This document shows, one piece after another, positions 23,178-32,225 of a DNA stretch of 64,000 nucleotides. Source of the DNA: AC-32 sp963728765 (lineage in GTDB: Bacteria; Actinomycetota; Thermoleophilia; Gaiellales; Gaiellaceae); assembly GCA_963728765.1 (NCBI GenBank), contig CAVSKX010000004.1, forward strand, positions 558,001 to 622,000, written 5' to 3'. Within the stretch, counting starts at the first letter, position 1; every line of letters begins with the position of its first letter. Under the pieces are notes generated by a model, which made no database searches, was not told the DNA's origin, and saw only the letters and a list, made by a program, of their open reading frames with translations. Made by a program: the position numbers and the translations under genes.

Positions 23178-24239
23178 GTGGGCCGGAAGCTCCTCTGGGC
23201 CTCGCTGGTTCTGGCCCCATTCACGTTCTTGCTGCGCTGGGTGTTCCACGCGGACGACACCACGCTGTTCATCGCCGCGGCGGCCGCGCTCGTCCCGCTC
23301 GCGTGGCTGATTGGCGAGGCGACCGAGCACGCGGGCGAGCACACCGGCCCCGGAATCGGCGGCTTCCTGAACGCGAGCTTCGGCAACGCTCCTGAGCTGA
23401 TCATCGCGCTCTTCGCCGTCAGCGCGTCGCTGCCGGAGGTCGTGCGGGGCTCACTCGCGGGCAGCGTCGTCTCGAACATCCTGCTCGTCCTCGGCGCCGC
23501 GCTGATCTTCGGCGGCGGCGACGCGCGGCACGGCGAACCGCTCGACCGCTTCTCGCTTCTGCTCCAGCTCGGCCTCGTGATGGTCGCGGTTCTCCTGTTC
23601 CTCGTGCCGTCTGTGCCCGGCTGGACGGGCGACGCGGAGCGCCACTCGCTCGCGGTCCTGTCGATTCCGGTCTCGCTGGCGCTGCTCTTCCTCTATCTCG
23701 GCGTCACGATGTGGTCGCTGCGCCGGCACAAGCGCCTGTTCGAGGAGAGCGGCGAGGAGGCGGCAACCGGAGGCTGGTCGCTGCCGGTCTCGCTGGTCAC
23801 GCTCGGTGCGGCGACGGTGGTCACGGCCCTGGTCAGCGAGACCCTGGTGCACTCGCTCGACTCGTTCGCGCAATCCGCGGGGATCTCCGAGTTCTTCATC
23901 GCCGCGGTGATCGTCGCGATCGTCGGGAACGCGGCCGAGCACGGCGGCGCGATCGTGATCGCGCACCGCGGCAAGCTGCCGCTCGCGACCGAGATCGCCG
24001 TCTCCTCGAGCGCGCAGGTCGCGCTGCTCGTCACGCCCGTGGTCGCGCTGCTCTCGTGGGTGGTCACGCCGGCGCTCCCGCTGAACTTTCGGCCAATCGA
24101 GCTGGCCGCGATGGGCGGCGCCGCCGTGCTTGTCGCGATCACCCTCTCGGACGGCCGCGGCCGCCGCTGGGAGGGGTTCTTCCTGGTCGCCGTGTACGTC
24201 GCCGTAGCGGCCGGATTCTGGGTAGCGGGCGACCGCTAG
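23178..24239 (+). CDS. cax: Calcium/proton antiporter
   Basis: This CaCA-superfamily exchanger of about 353 residues and 10-11 membrane segments expels Ca2+ (or similar cations) using the proton gradient. The two signature alpha-repeats are present: FLNASFGNAPELIIALFAV and IVGNAAEHGGAIVIAHRGK. The acidic residues of GNAPE and GNAAEH are the ion-binding sites of the CAX family. I use the GTG at 23178, preceded by AAGGGG; an upstream in-frame start at 23124 lies inside the palindrome and is less likely. It overlaps the convergent hydrolase gene by 4 nt. Confidence 0.9.
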   Translation: MGRKLLWASLVLAPFTFLLRWVFHADDTTLFIAAAAALVPLAWLIGEATEHAGEHTGPGIGGFLNASFGNAPELIIALFAVSASLPEVVRGSLAGSVVSNILLVLGAALIFGGGDARHGEPLDRFSLLLQLGLVMVAVLLFLVPSVPGWTGDAERHSLAVLSIPVSLALLFLYLGVTMWSLRRHKRLFEESGEEAATGGWSLPVSLVTLGAATVVTALVSETLVHSLDSFAQSAGISEFFIAAVIVAIVGNAAEHGGAIVIAHRGKLPLATEIAVSSSAQVALLVTPVVALLSWVVTPALPLNFRPIELAAMGGAAVLVAITLSDGRGRRWEGFFLVAVYVAVAAGFWVAGDR

Positions 24240-25558
24240 TGCTCCGTGCCGAAGATCTCGGGCTCGCGCGTGAACGGGTACGTCGCCCAGTAGAGCCGCA
24301 CGACGTCACCCTGGTCGTCGCGGACGACGCGTAGCACCTCGCCGCGCTCACGGCCCGAGACGACGCGGAAGCGGTCTTCGGCTTCCTGCTCGAAGACGGA
24401 GGGCTCGCGTTCCGGCGGAGCCGCCTCGAGCTGCGCCTCCAGCTTGCCTTTCCGCCAGCTGAAGATCGTCTCGTCTCCCTCCGACCACCAGCGGCCGAGC
24501 AGCGAAACGATCTTCGCGGGCGGCGCGTCCTCGGGCACCCACGCCTCCCGATCCGGCGCGAGCTCGTCGAGCGCGGCCTCGGCGAGGTCGAGCCCGGTCG
24601 GGCTCAGCTTCGGCCAGGTGCCCTGGTTCGTCAGCAGCACGGCGCCGATCTTGTCGCGGCGCGAGTAGAGCACGATCGAGAGGAAGCCCGGGAAGCCGCC
24701 GGTATGGCCTCCGTAGACGCGCTCGCCGCGCCGCCAGAGCTCGATCCCTAGGCCCCAGCCGAGCGTCCAGTCGGGCTCGGCCATGATCTGGAGGTCGTGC
24801 ATCTCGGCGACGCTCGCGGCCGCGAGCACGGACCCGTCCGGGTCGGCCAGGAACGACCCCCACCGCGCGAGGTCGCCCACGGTGCTGTAGAGACCGGACT
24901 CGCCGCCTTTGCCACCGAGCTCGAGCACCGGCTCGCGCTGCACCGCATCGGAGTACGGCTCGACGAAGTAGGGCAGCGCCGCGCCCTCGCCCGGTCCCCA
25001 GGTTGTCCGCTCGAGGCCGACCGGCTCCAGCAGTCGCTCCTGCACGTACTCGTGGTACGGCGTCCCGGAGACGTGCGAGACGACGTGCCCGAGCAGCGCG
25101 TAGGCGAGGTTCGAGTAATGCCAGGCCGTCGACGGCGGTAGCACCTGCTCGGCGTCCGCGAGAGTAGCGAGCAGCTCTTCCTCGTCCGGGAAGTTCAGCG
25201 TCTCCCAGACGTTGCCCGGCGGCTCGCGCTGCAGGCCCGAGGCGTGCGAGAGCAACCGCCGCAGCGTCGGCGTCCCGTGCGCGGCCTCGGGTAGGTGGCG
25301 CGAGAGCGGGTCCTCGAGACCGAGCTTCCCCGCGTCGCGGAGCTGCATCACCGAGGCGGCGGTGAACGTCTTCGTGATCGACGCGACGGCGTACTGGGAG
25401 TCGGTCGTCGCCTCGACCCGCTGGTCGACGTCCGCGAGCCCAACCGCCTCGTCCCAGACGACCTCGCCGCTGCGGAAGACTGCAGCCGAGAGGCTCGGCA
25501 GCCGCCCTTGCGCCTGCGCCTCGCGCACCAGGCGACGGAAGCGCTCAGGCGCGGGCAA
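24236..25558 (-). CDS. Beta-lactamase-fold serine hydrolase (class C/PBP-like)
   Basis: The 440-residue protein has the three motifs of the S12/class C family: SITK (60-63, nucleophile Ser60), YSN (148-150) and HTGG (about 296). A C-terminal domain of about 100 residues follows. No signal peptide is seen, so a cytoplasmic esterase or peptidase role is more likely than antibiotic resistance. It overlaps threonine aldolase upstream by 14 nt and is the last gene of the glycine-cleavage operon, though no metabolic link is evident. Confidence 0.82.
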   Translation of the reverse strand: MPAPERFRRLVREAQAQGRLPSLSAAVFRSGEVVWDEAVGLADVDQRVEATTDSQYAVASITKTFTAASVMQLRDAGKLGLEDPLSRHLPEAAHGTPTLRRLLSHASGLQREPPGNVWETLNFPDEEELLATLADAEQVLPPSTAWHYSNLAYALLGHVVSHVSGTPYHEYVQERLLEPVGLERTTWGPGEGAALPYFVEPYSDAVQREPVLELGGKGGESGLYSTVGDLARWGSFLADPDGSVLAAASVAEMHDLQIMAEPDWTLGWGLGIELWRRGERVYGGHTGGFPGFLSIVLYSRRDKIGAVLLTNQGTWPKLSPTGLDLAEAALDELAPDREAWVPEDAPPAKIVSLLGRWWSEGDETIFSWRKGKLEAQLEAAPPEREPSVFEQEAEDRFRVVSGRERGEVLRVVRDDQGDVVRLYWATYPFTREPEIFGTEH

Positions 25559-26588
25559 GGGCTCCCAGCGTGCGTGGGATCAGCTCGATTGCGCGGTCGA
25601 TGTCCTCGTCGTCGACGTCCAGGTGGGTGACCGCCCGCAGCTTCGTCGGATGGACGGTCATCGACAGCCCCACGCCCTGCTGGGCCAGCCGTTCCAGCGC
25701 CTCCTCGGGGCTCAGCCCGAGCGGCCCGATGTCGACCTGGACGAAGTTCGTCTCGACCTGCTCGAGGTCGACCGGCACGCCGGCGTCGTAGAGGCCCTCG
25801 CCCAGCCGCCGCGCCCGCGCGTGATCCTCCGCCAGGCGGTCGATGTTGTGCTCGAGCGCGTAAACCCCGGCCGCTGCGACGATCCCCGCCTGCCGCATCG
25901 CGCCGCCGAACAGGTGCTTGAAGCGCCTCGCCCCGACCATGCGCTCGGGCGAGCCCGCGACGAGCGCGCCGAGAGGGCACCCGAGACCCTTCGAGAGGCA
26001 GAGCGTGACGGTGTCGAAGCGCCTGCCGATCTCGGCCGCGGGGACGCCGAGCGCGACCGCGGCGTTGAGCACGCGCGCCCCGTCCAGGTGGAGCTGCAGG
26101 TCGAGCTCCCGCCCGGTCTGCACGATCGCCTCCAGCTCGTCCAGCGGCCAGACGCGCGCGCCCGAGGCGTTGTGCGTGTTCTCGACCGAGACGATCCGTG
26201 TCGCAGGCGTGTGCGTGTTGTCGCCGGCGCGAACCTTCTCGCGTAGCTGCTCGGGCGTGAAGCGCCCGTTCGGACATCGGATCGGCCGGGTCATCAACCC
26301 TGCGTGCACCGCAGGCCCTCCGAGCTCCGAGACGAAGATGTGGGAGTTCTCCTCCGCGACGACCTCGCCGCCAACTTCGCCGAGCACCCACAGCGCGATC
26401 TCGTTCGCCATCGTCGCGGTCGGGACGAAGACCGCCTCCTCTTGGCCCAGCAGCTCGGCGGCGCGGCGTTCGAGCTCGTTGACCGTGGGGTCCTCGCGCC
26501 GCTGCTCGTCTCCGACCTCGGCCGCGGCGATCGCCTCGCGCATCTCGGGCGACGGCTTGGTCTTGGTGTCTGAACGGAGGTCGATCAT
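25545..26588 (-). CDS. ltaE: Low-specificity L-threonine aldolase
   Basis: This fold-type I PLP enzyme splits L-threonine or allo-threonine into glycine and acetaldehyde. The 347-residue sequence starts MIDLRSDTKTKPSPEMR, typical of the family. It has DPTVNELE, ENTHN (136-140), HLDGARVLNA and the PLP lysine K200 in TLCLSKGLGCPLG. The start overlaps the gcvPB stop as ATGA. Placing it in the gcv operon makes sense because glycine released from threonine feeds the glycine cleavage system. Confidence 0.93.
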   Translation of the reverse strand: MIDLRSDTKTKPSPEMREAIAAAEVGDEQRREDPTVNELERRAAELLGQEEAVFVPTATMANEIALWVLGEVGGEVVAEENSHIFVSELGGPAVHAGLMTRPIRCPNGRFTPEQLREKVRAGDNTHTPATRIVSVENTHNASGARVWPLDELEAIVQTGRELDLQLHLDGARVLNAAVALGVPAAEIGRRFDTVTLCLSKGLGCPLGALVAGSPERMVGARRFKHLFGGAMRQAGIVAAAGVYALEHNIDRLAEDHARARRLGEGLYDAGVPVDLEQVETNFVQVDIGPLGLSPEEALERLAQQGVGLSMTVHPTKLRAVTHLDVDDEDIDRAIELIPRTLGALARA

Positions 26589-28096
26589 CAGGCGCCCTTG
26601 GGAGCCTCCACCACGGGCGTCTGGGGCTCGGACTCTGCTTGTGCGGAGAGGTCGGGATGCTCGTCGAAGAGGTAGCGCACGACCACCTTCTTGACCGCCT
26701 TGACCTCGTCCAGCCGGCCGACCGCGCGCCCGTGCGGCGCGTTCTTCAGCAGCTCGGGCTCCTCGGCGGCCTCGCGCGCGATGGCGAGCATCGCGTCGGC
26801 GAACTCGTCGAGCGTCTCCTTCGCCTCGGTCTCGGTCGGCTCGATCATCAGTGCCTCCGGCACAACGAGCGGGAAGTAAATCGTCGGCGGGTGGAAGCCG
26901 TAGTCCATCAGCCGCTTCGCGACGTCGAGCGCCGTGACGCCGTGCTCGCGCTTCAGCGGGCGCGCGGACAGGACGAACTCGTGCATGCAGAGCCGGTCGA
27001 ACGGGAGCTCGTAAGCCTCGCGCAGCCGCGTGAGTAGGTAGTTCGCGTTCAGCACCGCCGCCTCCGACATCTCCCGCAGGTGCGGGCCGTACGCGCGGAT
27101 GAACGCGAGCGAGCGGACGAAGACGCCGAACGGCCCGATGAAACCGCGTACCTTGCCGATCGACTTCGGCCGGTCATAGTCGAAGCCGAAGCCCTCGCCC
27201 TCGCGGACGATCGCGGGCACCGGAAGGAACGGCTCCAGCCGCCTGGCGACTGCGATCGGCCCGCCGCCCGGCCCGCCCCCGCCGTGCGGCTGCGAGAACG
27301 TCTTGTGCAGGTTGATGTGGACGATGTCGAAGCCCATGTCGCCGGGCCGTGAGATCCCGCAGACGGCGTTCAGGTTCGCGCCGTCGTAGTACATGAGCGC
27401 CCCGACGCCGTGGAAGATCGCCGCGATCTCCTCGATGTTCTCGTCGAAGAGGCCGAGCGTCGACGGGTTGGTGAGCATCAGCCCGGCGGTGTGCTCGTCG
27501 ACCTTTTCGCGCAGGTCGTCGAGGTCGATGTTCCCTCGTCGGTCCGTCTTCACGTGCGTGAGCTCGTAGCCGGCCATCGTGACGCTTGCCGGGTTGGTTC
27601 CGTGCGCTGTGTCCGGGATCACGACCTTGCGCCGTTGCTCGCCCTCGCCGCGGTCGGCGAAGTAGGCGCGGAAGAGCATCAACCCGGTCACCTCACCCTG
27701 CGAGCCAGCCGCGGGCTGCAGCGAGACCGCGTCGAGGCCCGTGATCTCCGCGAGGATCTCCTGCAGCTCCCAGCACAACCGGAGCGCCCCCTGTGCGCCC
27801 TCCGCCTCCTGGTGCGGGTGGAGGTCACGGAAGCCGGGCAGCGCGGCGAGCCGCTCGTTCACGCGCGGGTTGTGCTTCATCGTGCAGGAGCCGAGCGGGT
27901 AGAAGCCGGTGTCGATCCCGAAGTTCCGCTGCGAGAGCTCCGTGAAGTGGCGCACGAGGTCGGGCTCGGCGAGCTCCGGCAGCCGCGGCGGCTCGGCGCG
28001 GCGGAGCTCGTTCGGAAGCTCGGGCGCGGGCAGATCGGGCCGCGGCGGCCGACCCGCGCGGCGGCCCGGTTGGGACTTCTCGTACAGAAGCTTCAC
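26588..28096 (-). CDS. gcvPB: Glycine dehydrogenase (decarboxylating) subunit 2
   Basis: This is the PLP-carrying half of the split P-protein, which decarboxylates glycine and passes the aminomethyl group to GcvH. It has 502 residues from the GTG at 28096, which overlaps the gcvPA stop (GTGA). Landmarks are GIDTGFYPLGSCTMKHNPR, LQPAAGSQGE, DTAHGTNPASV, YYDGANLNA and the PLP lysine K265 in HINLHKTFSQPHGGGGPG. The frame is open further upstream, but that region is the coding shadow of gcvPA. The last ~30 residues are an acidic, proline-rich tail. Confidence 0.96.
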   Translation of the reverse strand: MKLLYEKSQPGRRAGRPPRPDLPAPELPNELRRAEPPRLPELAEPDLVRHFTELSQRNFGIDTGFYPLGSCTMKHNPRVNERLAALPGFRDLHPHQEAEGAQGALRLCWELQEILAEITGLDAVSLQPAAGSQGEVTGLMLFRAYFADRGEGEQRRKVVIPDTAHGTNPASVTMAGYELTHVKTDRRGNIDLDDLREKVDEHTAGLMLTNPSTLGLFDENIEEIAAIFHGVGALMYYDGANLNAVCGISRPGDMGFDIVHINLHKTFSQPHGGGGPGGGPIAVARRLEPFLPVPAIVREGEGFGFDYDRPKSIGKVRGFIGPFGVFVRSLAFIRAYGPHLREMSEAAVLNANYLLTRLREAYELPFDRLCMHEFVLSARPLKREHGVTALDVAKRLMDYGFHPPTIYFPLVVPEALMIEPTETEAKETLDEFADAMLAIAREAAEEPELLKNAPHGRAVGRLDEVKAVKKVVVRYLFDEHPDLSAQAESEPQTPVVEAPKGA

Positions 28097-29424
28097 GCGC
28101 CCACCTCGTCGAGCGTGCGGGCGAGCCGGTCGATCTCCTCGGGCGTTCGCCGTTCCGTGAGCGCGACGAGCAGCACGTCGTCCATCCCGGAGTAGTCGCG
28201 CCCGAGCACGTAGCCGGGGTGGACGCCGCGTGCCCGGGCCTCGCGGACGACCTCCTGGGCGGGCCGTCCGACACGGACGGCAAACTCCTTGAACGTTGTC
28301 TTGTCGGCAAACACGAGCTCGCGTCCGAGGCGCTCCCTTGCGTGCTCCGCGAGCGCGATGCAGGCCTCCCCCACCTCTCTGAGCCCCGCGGGCCCGAGCC
28401 ACGACAGGTAGACGAGCCCAGCCAGGGCGAGGAGCGTCTGGTTGGTGGTGATGTTGGAGGTCGCCTTCTCACGCCTGATGTGCTGCTCGCGCGTCTGGAG
28501 GGTCAAGACATAGCCGCGCTCACCCGCGGCGTCAGTGGTCTCGCCGACGATGCGGCCCGGCATCCGGCGGATGAACTCGTTCCGCGTGGCGAGGAAGCCG
28601 TAGTGGGGCCCGCCGTAGGAGAGGTAGTTGCCCGCCGCCTGTCCCTCTCCGATGGCGATTGCGCAGCCGTAGTTGCCGGGAGCTTCGAGCAGGCCGAGCG
28701 AGATCGGCTCCACGTGTGCGACTGGGAGCGCCTCGGCCTTGTTCGCCGCCGCGGCGAGGTCGGGGGCCGGTTCGAGCACGCCGAAGAAGTTCGGCTGCTG
28801 GAAGATCGCGCAAGCCGCGTCGGCGGCGGCCTCGGCGAGCTCGTCCGGGTCGGTCGCGCCGCCGCGGTGCGGCACCTCGACGACCTCGAGACCGAAGCCG
28901 GGCGCGTACGTCTTCACGACCTGCCGCACCTGCGGGTTGGTTGCCTCCGTTACGACGACCTTCGAGCGACCGGTCGCGTGCTTCGCGATGAAGCAGGCGT
29001 CCGCCGCGACCGTCGTGCCGTCGTACCCGGACGCATTGGAGACGTCCATGCCCGTCAGCTCGCAGATCGCGGTCTGGTACTCGAAGATCGCCTGCAGCAC
29101 ACCCTGGCTCAGCTCGGCCTGGTACGGCGTGTATGCCGTCAGCAGCTCCCCGCGCTGCAGCACGGCGTCGACGATCGCCGGGACATAGTGGTCGTATACG
29201 CCCGCGCCGAGGAAGGACAGCTCGGCACCGACGTGCGCGTTCTCGGCCGCAAGCGCCTCGAAGTACGTTGTCAGCTCCTGCTCGGTGAGCGCCGGCGGCA
29301 GGGCGAGCTCCCGCCCGAGGCGGACACCGGACGGCAAGTCGGCGAACAGCTCCTCGACGGAGGAGACGCCGATCGTCTCGAGCATCGCCTCCCGGTCGGC
29401 GTCGGTCAGCGCGAGGTAGCTCAA
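28093..29424 (-). CDS. gcvPA: Glycine dehydrogenase (decarboxylating) subunit 1
   Basis: This is the N-terminal half of the split P-protein, 443 residues, which forms an alpha2beta2 complex with GcvPB. Typical segments are LGAGVYDHYVPAIVD, AYTPYQAELSQGVLQAIFEYQ, SNASGYDGTT, NYLSYGGPHYGFLA and EKATSNITTNQ. The start is the TTG at 29424, overlapping the gcvH stop (TTGA), and the product begins MSYLALTDADREAML. The split form is the usual one in many Gram-positive and thermophilic bacteria. Confidence 0.95.
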   Translation of the reverse strand: MSYLALTDADREAMLETIGVSSVEELFADLPSGVRLGRELALPPALTEQELTTYFEALAAENAHVGAELSFLGAGVYDHYVPAIVDAVLQRGELLTAYTPYQAELSQGVLQAIFEYQTAICELTGMDVSNASGYDGTTVAADACFIAKHATGRSKVVVTEATNPQVRQVVKTYAPGFGLEVVEVPHRGGATDPDELAEAAADAACAIFQQPNFFGVLEPAPDLAAAANKAEALPVAHVEPISLGLLEAPGNYGCAIAIGEGQAAGNYLSYGGPHYGFLATRNEFIRRMPGRIVGETTDAAGERGYVLTLQTREQHIRREKATSNITTNQTLLALAGLVYLSWLGPAGLREVGEACIALAEHARERLGRELVFADKTTFKEFAVRVGRPAQEVVREARARGVHPGYVLGRDYSGMDDVLLVALTERRTPEEIDRLARTLDEVGA

Positions 29425-29819
29425 CCCTGCTCGGCCAGGTGCTGCTTGTAGGCGTCCACGTCCATCAGCGCGTCGGCCTCGCCGGGGTCGGACAGGCGCA
29501 CGCGCACCAGCCAGCCCTCGCCGTACGGATCGTCGTTCACCGTCTCCGGCGCGTCGGCGACGGCGCGGTTGACCTCGACGATCTCCCCGGAGAGGGGGGC
29601 GATTACGTCAGTGACTGCCTTCACCGACTCGACCTCGGCGTACGACTCGTCCTTCTTCAGGGTCGCGCCCTCCTCGGGGGCCTCGAAGTGGACGAGCTCG
29701 CCGAGCGCGTCCTGCGCAAACCAGGTGATGCCGAACGTCGCGTCTCCGTCCTCGATCCGCGCCCAGTCGTGCTCGGGGTGGTACCGCAGCTCGTTCGGGT
29801 AGTTCTCGGCAGCCGCCAT
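29421..29819 (-). CDS. gcvH: Glycine cleavage system H protein
   Basis: This small lipoyl carrier of 132 residues shuttles the aminomethyl group between P and T proteins. The lipoylated lysine is K67 in VESVKAVTDV, inside the lipoyl-domain fold (ITWFAQDALGELVHFEAP before, APLSGEIVEVN after). The conserved DPYGEGWLVRV is present. The ATG at 29819 overlaps the gcvT stop (ATGA); the longer frame upstream is gcvT shadow. Confidence 0.96.
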   Translation of the reverse strand: MAAAENYPNELRYHPEHDWARIEDGDATFGITWFAQDALGELVHFEAPEEGATLKKDESYAEVESVKAVTDVIAPLSGEIVEVNRAVADAPETVNDDPYGEGWLVRVRLSDPGEADALMDVDAYKQHLAEQG

Positions 29820-30871
29820 CAGCTCTCCTCCCGCGAGTAGATCGGCTTCCTCACCACGCGAGCACGCCGGGGACGGCCGCGGACGTCGATCGTCAGCTCC
29901 AAGCCCGGCTGCGCCAGCTCGGCCGGCACGTAGCCCATCCCGATGCCGGCCTCTAGCATCGGCGAGTGGGAGCCTGAGGTGACCTCGCCTCCTTCGGCGA
30001 TCGCCATCCCCTGGCGCGGGATGGCGGCCTCTTCCATCACGAACGCGGCGAGCCTGCGCTCGGGGCCCGCCTCCCTGATCCGCCGCAACTCGTCGGCGCC
30101 GGTGAAGTCCTTGGCGAGCGCGCAGACCCAGCCGAGCCCCGCGGAGATCGCGTCGGTTTCCGCCGTGATGTCGTTGCCGTGGAGCGGGTAACAGACCTCG
30201 AGGCGCAGCGTGTCGCGCGCGCCGAGGCCGCAGGGGACGACGCCGCGGTCGAGCACGCGGTCCCACAGCTCGGGAGCGGCGCCCGCCTCCACGAGCAGCT
30301 CGACGCCCTGCTCGCCGGTGTAGCCGGTGCGGTTCACGGTGCAGGCGACTCCGCCGACCTGGCCCTCGGCGAACGTGAACGCCGGTGCCTCCGGAAGCCC
30401 AAGGCGCTCGAGCGCGCGGGGCCCCTGCACCGCGATCAGCGCGTACTCATCGGAGACGTCCCGCAGTTCGACCTCACCGGGCAAGCGCTCCTCGAGCCAC
30501 GCAAAGTCGGGCTCTCGGTTCGCGGCGTTCACGATCAGCAGGAATTGCGCCGGCGACAGCTCGTAGACGATCAGGTCGTCGACGATCCCGCCGTGCTCGT
30601 TCGTGAGCAGCGTGTACTGCGCCTTACCTTCGCCGATCCTGTCGAGGTCATTCGAGAGCACGGCCTGCAAGAACGCACGCGCGCCGGGGCCTTCGACGAC
30701 GAACTCACCCATGTGCGAGACATCGAAAGCACCCGAGTCGGTGCGGACCGCGCGGTGCTCCGGGATCACGCCCTCGTACTGAACAGGCATCTCCCAGCCG
30801 GCGAACGGAACGAGGCGCGCGCCGAGGGCGACGTGACGCTCGTACAGCGGCGTTTTCAGCAGCGTCTGCAT
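29819..30871 (-). CDS. gcvT: Aminomethyltransferase (glycine cleavage T protein)
   Basis: GcvT releases ammonia from the H-protein intermediate and forms 5,10-methylene-tetrahydrofolate. The 350-residue protein begins MQTLLKTPLYERHVALGARLVPFAGWEMP, with DVSHMGEF, the folate-site Asp region, and NRTGYTGEQGVELLV. It is the first gene of the gcvT-H-PA-PB-ltaE-hydrolase operon. The promoter must lie in the short stretch behind the ftsZ terminator or upstream of it. I looked for a glycine riboswitch in this leader and found none. Confidence 0.95.
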   Translation of the reverse strand: MQTLLKTPLYERHVALGARLVPFAGWEMPVQYEGVIPEHRAVRTDSGAFDVSHMGEFVVEGPGARAFLQAVLSNDLDRIGEGKAQYTLLTNEHGGIVDDLIVYELSPAQFLLIVNAANREPDFAWLEERLPGEVELRDVSDEYALIAVQGPRALERLGLPEAPAFTFAEGQVGGVACTVNRTGYTGEQGVELLVEAGAAPELWDRVLDRGVVPCGLGARDTLRLEVCYPLHGNDITAETDAISAGLGWVCALAKDFTGADELRRIREAGPERRLAAFVMEEAAIPRQGMAIAEGGEVTSGSHSPMLEAGIGMGYVPAELAQPGLELTIDVRGRPRRARVVRKPIYSREES

Positions 30872-30896
30872 CCGGGCGCTGATGCTAATGGAGCCG

Positions 30897-30944
30897 AAAA
30901 GGGGGCCGCCCCGGCTTCGACTGATAGTCGAGGCCGGGGCGGCC
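30897..30944 (-). terminator. Terminator after ftsZ (end of dcw cluster)
   Basis: GGCCGCCCCGGC (30904-30915) pairs perfectly with 30933-30944. The inner TTCGACT-GAT-AGTCGAG extends it to about 20 bp with a GAT loop. On the minus strand it is followed by CCC and TTTT, so it acts as an intrinsic-type terminator (short U-tract) between ftsZ and gcvT. Confidence 0.7.
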
Positions 30945-31037
30945 GGACCGGGTCATCGCGGGTCAACCGCTACGGTCGACCCGAGAGGGCACAGCAGTCA
31001 TTGCCGCCGCAGGCGACGGGTAAACATTTGCGCGGAG

Positions 31038-32126
31038 CTAGTCGCGCAGGAACGACGGCACTTCGAGGATGTCGTCCCCGACCTCGAAGCGGTCCCTGGG
31101 CTCGCGCTCGCCTTCCTGCTCGCGGCGCGCTTCGTCCGCAGGCTCCTCCGCCCGGCGGCGGCGCCGCACCTTCGCGGGACCGAAGCCGGTGGCGATCACC
31201 GTCACGCGCACCTCGTCCTTGAGGGACTCGTCGATCACGGCGCCGAAGATCACGTTCGCGTTCTGGTCGGCGGCCGAGGTGACCACCTGCGCCGCCTCGT
31301 TCACCTCGAAGAGGCCGATGTCGGTGCCGCCGGTGACGTTGAGGAGGACACCCGTCGCGCCCTCGATCGACGACTCGAGCAGCGGCGACGAGACCGCGGA
31401 GCGCGCAGCCTCGGTCGCGCGGTTCTCGCCTGATGCGGTGCCGATCCCCATCAGCGCCGAACCGGCCTCGTTCATGATCGTGCGGACGTCGGCGAAGTCG
31501 AGGTTCACGAGCCCGGGGATTGTGATCAGGTCGGTGATGCCCTGGACGCCCTGGCGCAGGACGTCGTCGGCAAGCGTGAAGGCGTCGAGAATCGAGGTGC
31601 GCTTCTCGACCACCTGCAGCAGGCGGTCGTTCTCGATCACGATCAGCGTGTCGACTTCCTCGCGGAGCTCGTCGACGCCGCGCGACGCGATCTCGGCGCG
31701 GCGCCGGCCCTCGAACGAGAACGGCCGCGTGACCACCCCGACGGTGAGTGCACCGATCTCATGTGCGAGCCGCGCGAGGGTCGGCGCGGCGCCCGTGCCG
31801 GTGCCGCCGCCCTCGCCGGCGGTGACGAAGACCATGTCGGCTCCCTTGAGCGCCTCCTTCAGCTCGTCGCGGCTCTCCTCGGCGGCCGCCTTTCCGACGG
31901 ACGGATCCGCGCCTGCGCCGAGCCCGCGGGTGACGTCGGAGCCGATCGGCATCTTCACGTCCGCGTCGACCATCAGCAGCGCCTGCGCGTCGGTGTTCAC
32001 CGCGATGAACTCGCACCCGCCGAGGCCGGCGTCGACCATCCGGTTGACGGCGTTGGAGCCGCCACCGCCCACGCCGACGACCTTGATCAGCGCCAGGTAG
32101 TTCCCGCTTGGATCACGTACGCTCAA
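31038..32126 (-). CDS. ftsZ: Cell division protein FtsZ
   Basis: FtsZ is the tubulin-like GTPase that forms the division ring. The 362-residue protein has the GTP-binding loop VVGVGGGGSNAVNRM (about 16-30), the tubulin signature GEGGGTGTGAAP (105-115), the T7 catalytic loop NLDFADVRTIM, a charged linker and the conserved C-terminal peptide DILEVPSFLRD that binds membrane tethers. No ftsA precedes it, as in Actinobacteria, so SepF or similar proteins probably anchor it. It is the last gene of the dcw cluster, 99 nt after ftsQ, and is followed by a strong hairpin. Confidence 0.97.
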   Translation of the reverse strand: MSVRDPSGNYLALIKVVGVGGGGSNAVNRMVDAGLGGCEFIAVNTDAQALLMVDADVKMPIGSDVTRGLGAGADPSVGKAAAEESRDELKEALKGADMVFVTAGEGGGTGTGAAPTLARLAHEIGALTVGVVTRPFSFEGRRRAEIASRGVDELREEVDTLIVIENDRLLQVVEKRTSILDAFTLADDVLRQGVQGITDLITIPGLVNLDFADVRTIMNEAGSALMGIGTASGENRATEAARSAVSSPLLESSIEGATGVLLNVTGGTDIGLFEVNEAAQVVTSAADQNANVIFGAVIDESLKDEVRVTVIATGFGPAKVRRRRRAEEPADEARREQEGEREPRDRFEVGDDILEVPSFLRD

Positions 32127-32225
32127 CCCGTCTCCACCTCAAGCTTTACTGGACATTTCGTCTTCAGCGCCCGGCAGGGTACGCCTCCGGACGTCCGCTG
32201 TCAACGCTGCTCGAGGTGGGTGAGT

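Noticed and set aside
24236..25558. Antibiotic-resistance beta-lactamase
   Set aside because: SxxK, YxN and HTG motifs are shared by many esterases and peptidases. The protein lacks a signal peptide and sits in a metabolic operon, so resistance is not supported.
28097..28402. N-terminal extension of gcvPB
   Set aside because: It is the out-of-frame shadow of gcvPA. The GTG at 28096 overlaps the gcvPA stop and starts the conserved protein.
30872..31037. Possible glycine riboswitch before gcvT
   Set aside because: I read the leader on the gcvT strand and found none of the conserved glycine-aptamer segments. The only strong structure is the ftsZ terminator hairpin.
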